Positions 56,619-64,000 of a DNA stretch of 64,000 nucleotides are shown piece by piece (positions within the stretch are counted from its first letter, which is position 1; every line of letters begins with the position of its first letter). The position numbers and the translations under genes were made by a program. The DNA is from Mytilus californianus (Eukaryota; Mollusca; Bivalvia; Mytilida; Mytilidae). The stretch covers positions 69,647,558 to 69,711,557 of the forward strand of contig NW_026262668.1 in assembly GCF_021869535.1 (NCBI RefSeq), written 5' to 3'. The notes under the pieces were generated by a model. That model was not told the DNA's origin, did not search any database, and was given only the letters and a program-made list of their open reading frames with translations.

Positions 56619-58029
56619 TTTTCTTTTAGAAACCAGAAGCTTTCATCATTCATCAAAGTACAAGTATTGCTCCATCTTTTGCTACTATAAAAATATAGGA
56701 TCATGCGGAATTTTTGGGCCATTTACATGGCCTTGTTTACAAACACAGTAGATTCGCAATAAATTCCTACTATGACCCCATTACTTTTCAACGCTGTAGT
56801 AAAAACATTTAAATGCATTCAATATTCATTCTTTAATTTTTTTAACCCTCATTTTGATTGATCTATCAAAAAGTATTTTATTACAAACATTATCTTCCAA
56901 TCATTAGAGTACAGGAATTCAATATTATACAGAGAGCTCTCCCCCAAATAGGCAGTCCTTATATTTATTTACTGAATTTATCCCTATAAGAGACTTTTTT
57001 CCTCATTTCCTTCATTTTTTGTATTGATCAAGTAATTTAACCAATTTTCAAGTTCCAGTTTCAATACAAGGTTCAAACATGCTGAATGTGTAAAGATAGA
57101 GGAAAATTTGACCATAGCCCAGACTGCGGCCAATGTGTATTTTGTATATAAAGTTGTACATTGACTGTATTTAAAAGAATTATGTAAAATAATATGCTTT
57201 TCTGTGTTTGCTTTGACCAATTTTGCAAGTAAAACTTAAGTCTTGATGTATTTTTAGTTTTATTTTGCCTGACATTGAAGTTTTTGTTACTTACCCTGAA
57301 AATACCCCAAAAAGCTCCTTCTAAGGCTTTCGTACAAATAAAATCAACAATTATGTTTCATTTAGTAAACCTGTGTTTTAACTACTTGTAAAGTTCAAAA
57401 ACTGTCAATGACAAACACTCTGCAGTTATTCCTGTTCAAATCAGGGTGGTTTCTCCGTCCAAACTGGGCAGCCAAAACTGAAGTAGGAAAATATGCCAAA
57501 AAATAAAAATAAAAAGGTATGACCAAACTTTGCAATTGAAAGATTAAATTAACAATTTAGAATATTTCAAAGCAAATATTTAACATAGCAATCCAAATAC
57601 AAACATTCTAAAAAAAAGTTTCATAGATGAAGGGTATCTAATCCTGAAAAGTTCTCCGAATGTTTTTTAATTAAAGAAATGCAATGATTTATGTAAAAAA
57701 AAAAATTATATATTTACATACGGTCGTATTATTCGAGTGTAAAAATTCTTCAAAAGTGCTTATTTACAACTTTTCAAATTTGATGTGAAATGGGAAGAAT
57801 ATTTATTATCTTTCATTAATCTATAACTCTAAAGAGTAATTTCTACTGTTTCTTTCAATCTGGACATAAAATTGATTCTTTTCCAAAGACTCAATGCTTG
57901 CTTCCTCCAACAGTATACTCAGTGTATCCTTGCCAGCCGCAGTTTAACATAGAATTTTGCAAGAAAAACAACTTCAAAAAAGAACTTCAGTGTTATACAA
58001 AAAGCTCTCCCCGAAACGGGTGGTCCTTG
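56619..58029. other. No gene recognised; one ~80-bp direct repeat
   Basis: AGAGCTCTCCCCCAAATAGG with GTCCTTATATTTATTTACTG (56,933-56,975) recurs, diverged, at 57,998-58,045 as AAGCTCTCCCCGAAACGGG with TTTATTTATTTACAGAAT. No coding seen. Confidence 0.45.
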
Positions 58030-59984
58030 TGACGTTTATTTATTTACAGAATTTACCCCTGCATGGGAAACTAGAGATTGAGCAAATAAGCACGTCAAAA
58101 ACGTTGGTAAGCTTAGGAGCCCAGGAAGATTAGTGTTACTGCTTCTATTCCATTTCCTTATTGTTTAGTGTTCTAACACCGGATTTGATGCATTATTAGA
58201 AACAACAAAATAACTGTAACAGTTTTGATGACGATATGCTGCATTATAGAAAATGTATTTTCTAAAAAGATCTTATTTTCAAAACTTTATTTCTTGTGCT
58301 CTATGAATAAAACCATAAATTCATAGCCTCGATGCTTTCGGTGTTAAATTCTGCAATTTTGATCATCCATCGCTATTTTGTCATATGTTTAAATAAAGTG
58401 GCAGTCATTTCAAGTCAAAACTATACCTTATCCTGGCTTGTGCTGAAAGATTCAACACATTATTTATTGCATATTAGAACGCACTGGTGTCCGGAGGTTT
58501 GGTAGTACAAAGAAAGAGGATACCAAGGGAAGGTAAAAGAACCAAACCGGAAGTGGAAGAAAGACAGACAGACAAAACGGAATAGACGACAGGAAATAGA
58601 CAGCCATAAAAGTTTACATAGAAAACTTTAAATTATTCAAAATACACCCACCCCCCGGCCAAAAAATGGGGGGGAACTTAGCTTCTCTATAACTCTATGA
58701 CGGCTTGCATGTTCTGCTTCCTCAGTATTGCGAGGCGTTGCGCGCGTTATTCGTGTAAAAACCTGATACATGTAAGTCATTGCCAGTGATAAGACCTCAT
58801 ACCATAGCGGAATTGATATAGCATACAAATCAATAAAGTCCATAAAATATCATCATTACTTATATTCCATGGTAAATGCCTAACATCAAGTCTATTGTCG
58901 TTTCGAAAGAAATTGATAATTTCAGAACTATTGGTTTACAGACGAAATTTTACGCGCATGCTTAATCCGCTTGCCCCTTTCTAACAATGTTTTTATAAGC
59001 AAATATTAACCATAACGAATCTTTTATTATAAAATATTTATGAGGAAACTGTTGTAATTCACTTGTCATGCATAATCTATTTAGGATTCACCGCAATTTA
59101 AAATATGGTCCGACGCCTTTTCTTTATGAATTTTGTACATGTTAAGCAAACCAAGCGAATCCACAGTAAAAACTTTGATCGAAATAAAAACAGATCTAAA
59201 TGTATTCATAATTTACGTTTAAGGATCAAGCATGTTTGAAAATATACTATTCATAAAACTTCACAGCAGAACAGGGTATGAAAAAAATAACAACCAATCA
59301 TAGAGTGTCATTTTTTTTCACCAGTATGCCATGGTTCCTGTACCCTTCTGATGGTATTGTGGATAAGTGTAATCATCGGAGCCACAACACTCTCCATTAT
59401 TTAATCAGGCTAGTCTTTTATACTGTTTTGAAATATCATAAGAATCCAACTGGTCACCTTTACTAGCGCGGAAATAATGCTGGTATTATGAAAACATTGC
59501 AGGAGATAACTAAAGAGGGTAGCAAAGACGTACAACTACCTGCCACCGTATATGTTTCTATTCATATAGATATTGTTACACATTAGCTACGAGTTACTAT
59601 ATGAAGCTTTTCGTCGAGTGAGAGCAGCCAACCATATCAAAATGTATCATATAGTGTCGAACAGTTGATTTTTTACAATATCCTTAGGATGATAATCTGA
59701 CAATCAATTTTTGATAGTAACAACACTATTTTTTCTTTGTTTCACCAGCGACCAGGAGAAGACGTGATACTTCCGCTTCAAACTTATCAACGTCAGTCCA
59801 AACATAATGACTTTGGTGATAAGTGCGGGTCAAAGTTATTAAGGCCTGCGACACTTTTCACAAAACATTTCACGATTAAAATTGATCGTAAGATACTGAA
59901 ATGTGTATGACTTACGAGTATTTTTACTCTTAAGATTTTTTGTGAAAAGGACCGCTGTTCATGCAACGTATTTGACGTCATAAG
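58030..59984 (+). repeat. Long modular repeat, block e
   Basis: Modules in order: GATTGAGCAAATAAGCACGT (58,075), GATGCATTATTAGAAACAAC (58,187), GAAGAAAGACAGACAGACAA (58,556), CGCGCATGCTTAATCCGCTT (58,953), ACTGTTGTAATTCACTTGTC (59,048), GGTCCGACGCC (59,107), ATTGCAGGAGATAACTAAAG (59,497), CGTCGAGTGAGAGCAGCCAA (59,612), and CAAACTTATCAACGTCAGTC (59,778). This is the cleanest collinear stretch for comparison with blocks b and c. Confidence 0.72.
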
Positions 59985-60185
59985 ACCGTGATTCAATTGG
60001 ATGTTCTTGTCCCAGGCAGAAAATCCTGTTCGTGTTGGGCGCAATTTTTTGGAAGTTTTGGTCCTCGGTGCTCTTCGGCTTTGTACTTGTTTTGGCTTTC
60101 AAACTTTTTTTATCTGAGCGTCACTGGATGGTCTTGTGTGGACGAGACGCACGTCTGGCGTATTGAATTTTAAGCCTAGAATCTT
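59985..60185 (+). repeat. Hammerhead-bearing retroelement repeat, decayed copy
   Basis: GTCCCAGGCAGAAAATCC, GGTCCTCGGTGCTCTTCGGC, TTTGTACTTGTTTTGGCTTT, GAGCGTCACTGGATGG and ACGTCTGGCGTATTGAA follow the family order seen at 6.5 kb. Confidence 0.8.
60112..60165 (+). ncRNA. Hammerhead ribozyme relic, core mutated
   Basis: CACTGGATGGTCTTGTGTGG then ACGAGACGCACGTCTGG. Stem II can still form (GTCT with GGAC), and stem III ACG/CGT and the cleavage C remain. CTGATGA has become CTGGATG and GAAA has become GAGA, so catalysis is not expected. Confidence 0.65.
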
Positions 60186-60329
60186 CTGCTAGCTATTATT
60201 CGTGTGTTTCTTTGTCCTATATGTTCTCCCATTTATTTGTATTGTGGTCCTGTCATGTGATGTTGTCGTTTTGGTGTTGTGTTTGACGTTGCCATAAAAG
60301 CGGGAGGTTTGGCATGCCACAAAACCAGG

Positions 60330-60570
60330 TTCAACCCACCATTGTTTTCTTAAAATGTCCTGTACCAAGTCAGGAAAATGGCCATTGTTATATTATAGTT
60401 CGTTTCTGTGTGTGTTACATTTTAATGTTGTGTTTTTGTTGTGTCGTTGTTCTCCTCTTATATTTGATGCGTTTCCCTCAGTTTTAGTTTGTAACCCGGA
60501 TTTGTTTTTATCTCTATCGATTTATGAGTTTCGAACAGCGGTATACTACTGTTGCCTTTATTTATGAATA
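60330..60570 (+). repeat. CAAGTCAGG/CCCGGATTTG repeat, plus copy
   Basis: CTGTACCAAGTCAGGAAAAT, GTTGTGTCGTTGTTCTCCTC, GTTTGTAACCCGGATTTG and TTTCGAACAGCGGTATACTA. It is the reverse complement of 35,585-35,805 and lies downstream of the hammerhead relic at 60.1 kb. Confidence 0.9.
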
Positions 60571-60604
60571 GCTGAGCATAGTGAAATGAAACAAACAAAA
60601 GGAA

Positions 60605-60790
60605 GACCGATTATTGTAAGCATGTATAATTGTTTCTGCATAACATAAGCGGTACCAATTTAAATGCAACAGATGCGCATTTCGACAATTAATGTCTCTT
60701 CAGTGAATATCAAAAGTCAAATACAAATGTTGAAGATCGGATCAAACCAAAAAGGACCTAAAGTATAGCAAAAACCGGACAAGGAATCAG
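60605..60790 (-). repeat. Hammerhead-bearing retroelement repeat, sister family, minus strand
   Basis: On the minus strand: GCAAAGCTCTGATTCCTTGT, CCGGTTTTTGCTATACTTTA, CACTGAAGAGACATTAATTG, TCGAAATGCGCATCTG, AATTGGTACCGC. The GAAATGCGCATCTGGTGCA type is, from memory, widespread in bivalves. It lies downstream of, and on the same strand as, the Penelope-like C-terminus at 61.3-61.6 kb. Confidence 0.8.
60662..60711 (-). ncRNA. Type I hammerhead ribozyme motif, core intact
   Basis: Minus strand. CTGAAGA (60,703-60,697) fits CTGANGA. Stem II is GACA/TGTC with loop TTAAT (60,696-60,684). GAA is at 60,683-60,681. The three-pair stem III ATG/CAT has a CG loop (60,680-60,673), and the cleavage C is at 60,672. 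Stem I is the weak point: TG/CA next to the core, then a U-U mismatch. The minimal stem III is that of Penelope-like/retrozyme hammerheads. Confidence 0.82.
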
Positions 60791-61094
60791 AGCTTTGCAT
60801 GAGGGAGATATATTTCTTAATTAAAAGTAATTTAAAAGTTTTATAACAGCAAATTTTAATAAACAATATCCGTATTTTCAATCCACTACCGAAGTACTAA
60901 AAGCACTGCACGATCTGATACAGAAAGGTCACTAATTGCAAAAACTGAAACACTATTCAGAAACTTAGATCAGTATTATAGTGACATTTTGGTGATATAA
61001 ACAATAATTGACGTTCCACAATTAAGAATAAAATTGAAACACAACTTCAATCATGGTTCAATACCTTTTCATTAAAAGAGAGGCGATAATACAA
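60791..61094 (+). repeat. Long modular repeat fragment, start of block f
   Basis: GCACTGCACGATCTGATACA (60,902), AACACTATTCAGAAACTTAG (60,947) and TAGTGACATTTTGGTGATAT (60,979) parallel 27,390-27,470 and 44,040-44,120. It is interrupted on the right by the retroelement fragment. Confidence 0.55.
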
Positions 61095-61109
61095 AAGGGA
61101 CATTCCAAC

Positions 61110-61307
61110 TCAAAAATACACTGACAACGCTATGACAAAAAAAGGAAAGGACCAAAAGACAAACAGCAGTATACAAAACACAACATTGAAAACTAAAGAC
61201 TGAGCAACCCACCCCTCCAAAAAAAAAAACCAAACCGGGGCGATGTCAGGTGCTCCGGAAGGGTAAGCAGATCCTGTTCGACATGTGGCACCCGTCGTGT
61301 TGCTCAT
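61110..61307 (-). pseudogene. Small open frame downstream of the retroelement protein
   Basis: 65 codons on the minus strand beginning MSNTTGATCRTGSAYPSGAP and then hydrophobic (LVFNVVFCILLFVFW, FFVIALSVYF). It starts 21 bp after the stop of the retroelement protein. I recall an SNTTG...AYPSGAPE string downstream of this protein in other mussel copies, so the sequence is at least conserved as DNA. Whether it is translated is unknown. A single hydrophobic segment could span a membrane. Confidence 0.4.
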
Positions 61308-61328
61308 GTACGACCAAATCAGGTAATA

Positions 61329-61604
61329 AGTCTAATTCGGAAGGTCACAATCTGCGAAAATGGGACAGGATTGTGGTAACGACAATTTGAACATATTCTT
61401 CATCATCTGTGAAACAGATATTCCATAACGGTGAACCAACTCGTGATGGCGTTCGTAAAATTTTCGAAAGGATGATTTCAACTTCACCACTTGGAACTCT
61501 TGGTTCAATGGCTTCCTAGTGAGCAGCAACCCTCTATTAAGGAAATCATGATAGGAAAGGCAGGCCCTTAAATATCGTATTAACTGGGAGATATATACTC
61601 CATG
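61329..61604 (-). pseudogene. Retroelement protein C-terminus (RLxSSxRKFYxRHxxL...YGISVSQM)
   Basis: An open frame on the minus strand reads HGVYISQLIRYLRACLSYHD (from 61,604), FLNRGLLLTRKPLNQEF, VKLKSSFRKFYERHHELVHR and YGISVSQMMKNMFKLSL, ending DCDLPN-stop at 61,329. The 'VYISQLIRYxRAC' block followed by 'LLTxKLLxQGF' and 'FYGRHxxLV-YGISVSQM' is the terminal part of a reverse-transcriptase protein that is highly repeated in bivalve genomes. It has no internal stop over 91 codons but is cut off upstream, where the frame runs into unrelated modular-repeat sequence. A second, worse-preserved copy is at 54,625-54,775. Confidence 0.75.
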
Positions 61605-63000
61605 TAAATGTATGAAACAATGACTATATGATTAGTTGTAAGCAGACTTTCCTTGGAGGCTATTATGTTGACCCTTTTCTGGAATTTTAATTTGACTCGG
61701 TCGCCTCGGTGTTCTTACAGAATTTACTGACAGAATATCTTCTCTTGAAACAAATATATTTAATTTACAATAAATAAGGAGATGTGGTATGATTGCCAAT
61801 GCAAAAACTATCCATCAGATTCCAAGTGACGTTGACGTAAGCAACTACATGTTAGCGTACGTCCTTCAAAAATTAGCAAATACCGTATCGTATAAAAGGC
61901 TTAAAATGTTATCATTGTCTGACACCTTTTACTTTTAAACATCCATGTCTGGTTGTTGAAAACCGCTGTATGTGATACCACAAAATGTCGGCAAAGATCT
62001 AGACAAACAATATTTACAGAAACTCAGATTAGGTAACATAGTGATATTTATCTAATATAGTAATAAAGGTTATTATCATTATACTAAAAGAAAGAAAATA
62101 TCAAAGGGAAATAAGAGAACAAAAACGGAGGTCGAAGAAAGACAGACAAAACGAAATAGACGACAAAAAAGACTTGATAACTCACCAACGTCGGTTCGAC
62201 ATTTAAGATCAATATTGAAACAAACCTTCATTCCTTCCCAAATAGCACTCAAGGATAAACATGTGATTGAATTAACATTATTTATAAAGCTTAGCATGAG
62301 ACAAAGTATGTAAGCAATATAGCAACCAATTAGAGAGTCAATTATTTTTATCAGTATGCCAAGTTTTCTTCAAAATATGTGTGGACCCATATAACATTAG
62401 TGTATTTCAATCTTACCTTTATAGGTTATTTAAAGGGGATACTAATTATTTCATATTTCGGAAATTGATTTTTGCATACAAATGAACAATTGTTTTCATA
62501 TTTAGAAATTTTCATTTTACAGAAAGATGTTTAATTGTGCAATTGTGTTGAATTCTAAAGACATCCATGAATGAAAAAAAAAGTGATCGCAAGTCGATTT
62601 TCAAAGTTTATTGTGGTGATTTGAATATCAAACCAATACTAGTTAATCTACACCCCCTCTGTTGTGATGAGATCAAAATTCTTAATACAGTACAGAATAT
62701 CTTTTAATTCAACATAAAAAGTTTTTGCAATTTGCTCGATTGTCAACTTATAGTATTATAAAGCAGGCGATATTTAACTAATCAGATAAAAAAATAACAT
62801 ATAAGGAAACGTTTCTAAATTTTGTGTAAAATAACTGAAATCTTTAATCAAATAATATTAGCGCTTTGAAGAGGGGTATGTTAGAAATGTTTGATATACG
62901 TCATGCTTTGTGATATGTTAAAGGTACGAAATTAGGGCATTATGATTGTTGTATAAAATAACATTTTCTATCAAAAGACACAATGTTTGAGTACTAGCAG
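61605..63000 (+). repeat. Long modular repeat, block f
   Basis: ACAGAAACTCAGATTAGGTA (62,016), GGAGGTCGAAGAAAGACAGA (62,128), CAAACCTTCATTCCTTCCCA (62,221), TTAGCATGAGACAAAGTATG (62,291), TTCATTTTACAGAAAG (62,511), GCAGGCGATATTTAACTAAT (62,763), and a GTTGTATAAAATAACATTTT segment (62,948). The order matches blocks a and d. Confidence 0.7.
61771..61870 (+). repeat. ATAAGAAGATGTGG family, short copy
   Basis: ATAAGGAGATGTGGTATGAT followed by GCCAATGCAAAAACTATCCA and AGTGACGTTGACGTAAGCAA, then diverging. It belongs to the sub-family of the minus copy at 18.4-18.7 kb. Confidence 0.8.
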
Positions 63001-63894
63001 TTCATTTAGTTTTGACATTCTAGTTGGTAATTGTAGATTCTGTATTGTATTGAATCTCCGTGGTTTAATGCAAAGTATTTCTTATTTCTTAAAACAAGAC
63101 ACATCACGACATGCCATTCTTTAAAAAAAAAGCATGGTGTTCTAAAGTTTTGTGACAATTTTTAATTCTATCATTAGTATTTGCATTTTTGATGGAAAAA
63201 GTCGAAAGTTGGGTAACCGCTTCAATATGAAAGTTTGAGATTTTATAGATCCCATCCTTGATACTCGCATTTTAAGAAGCACTGATTTCACTTGAGACCT
63301 TGCTCCACTGCTGTTAGGATAGCTGTTTAGACTTTTGAAAGACATTAAGAGGAACGCATGAATGACAAAACGATAAAGTGTTGATTGTTCTTAGAAGTTT
63401 GCAGTTTCTTTTATCCAAGAAAAAAATGGAATAACATTAGTGTCCTGACCAACATGTCAACGAAATTTTAGATGTATATAATTCTATTCCAGGGGAAAAA
63501 ACAGTTTTCCGTGTACAAAACACATATTACTATTTTCTAAAATAAGCTCTATTTTGGTATTGTCGAAATCACAAATAAATAAACTTTTAAGATTAGCAAA
63601 ACAAAGCAAAAATACTGACCAGAACAACCATAATCGTTTAAGGTATATTGTGCGACTTTGCCTAACAGGGTTTCCCTTATTAATGTACAATTCAATATTT
63701 TTAGCTAGAAATTTATATCAAATTACATCATTCAGATCATGTTAATATTGAAGCATTGACACAGGTGTGGAAGGTACTTTTCTGTACTGACAGTCCGCCA
63801 GTAGATTATAGAAAATATGATACCAGTTTTTCGAGCTCATGACACTTGTTTCTGAAATAATCTTTATCAGGTATATTTGAGTTCAAATTTTGCC
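63001..63894. other. No gene recognised
   Basis: AT-rich, with a few 60-70-codon chance frames and nothing I can support. Confidence 0.4.
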
Positions 63895-64000
63895 AAAACA
63901 AACCACTTTGGAAGACAGAACAGCCTATATCTGTAGGTAAAGATAACCTTGTTTAGTTTTCAATGCTGTTTAACTTCGTATTTGATTTGGCCTTCCAGCA
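63895..64000 (+). repeat. Hammerhead-bearing repeat, 5' part, cut by the window end
   Basis: GTAGGTAAAGATAACCTTGT, TTTAGTTTTCAATGCTG, TTTAACTTCGTATTTGATTT, then GGCC parallels the run just before the ribozyme at 6525-6580 and 60,060-60,110. The ribozyme itself would be expected within about 60 bp beyond position 64,000. Confidence 0.6.

Larger units (their letters stand above)
61095..61604 (-). mobile_element. Probable Penelope-like retroelement, 3' fragment
   Basis: The minus strand carries the last ~90 codons of the retroelement protein (61,604-61,332) followed by a conserved 3' region with its own small open frame (61,307-61,110). The class assignment combines my memory of this C-terminus in bivalve retroelement proteins with the hammerhead found 0.6 kb downstream on the same strand. 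The RT core is not present, so the class is not proven. Confidence 0.65.

Noticed and set aside
1..64000. CRISPR array, bacterial operon or prophage
   Set aside because: No regularly spaced repeats with unique spacers, no dense ORFs, no Shine-Dalgarno-like organisation. Composition and elements are those of an animal genome.

Overview
This 64-kb window looks like a piece of an AT-rich animal nuclear genome. I think it comes from a bivalve mollusc, most likely a mussel of the Mytilus type. That assignment rests on recognising several dispersed sequences that I associate with mussel DNA: the ATAAGAAGATGTGG... family, the CAAGTCAGGAATATG... family, and the hammerhead-bearing GACGAAACGCGCGTC-type family. 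It does not rest on a host gene, because I recognise no host protein-coding exon, rRNA gene or convincing tRNA gene. What can be read is an accessory landscape of nested transposable elements in different states of decay.

Layout. (0-7 kb) A broken non-LTR retrotransposon (LINE) reverse-transcriptase C-terminus with a short repeat inserted in it, a 0.47-kb TIR element, and a hammerhead-ribozyme repeat at 6.6 kb. (8.2-9.5 kb) A foldback element with TTGTACAA-rich ends; both arms carry the 3' end of a cysteine-rich integrase-type gene. (12-22 kb) Minisatellites, a 215-bp tandem duplication, hairpin elements and several small TIR elements, one nested in another with a visible target duplication. 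(26-40 and 43.7-44.1 kb) A long, modular, non-coding repeat recurring on one strand, plus a decayed Tc1/mariner element (30.2-31.7 kb). (40.2-43.7 kb) A complete 3.5-kb MULE-type DNA transposon with TIRs and an 8-bp target duplication. It holds a FLYWCH/MULE transposase gene with in-frame stops and a divergent, intact SGNH-hydrolase gene. (47-53 kb) A second LINE fragment (RT core), a pair of ~0.5-kb direct repeats, a 32-bp minisatellite and two more copies of the 0.47-kb TIR element. (54-64 kb) Three more blocks of the long modular repeat, interleaved with fragments of a probable Penelope-like retroelement and its hammerhead ribozymes.

Functional reading. The only uninterrupted coding region of convincing family is the SGNH hydrolase inside the MULE. 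Every other recognisable protein is broken by stops or frameshifts. The candidates for something new are the MULE with its SGNH passenger gene, the foldback element, and the long same-strand modular repeat. The hammerheads belong to a type known from Penelope-like elements and metazoan retrozymes, but the copies here form a useful intact-to-decayed series.
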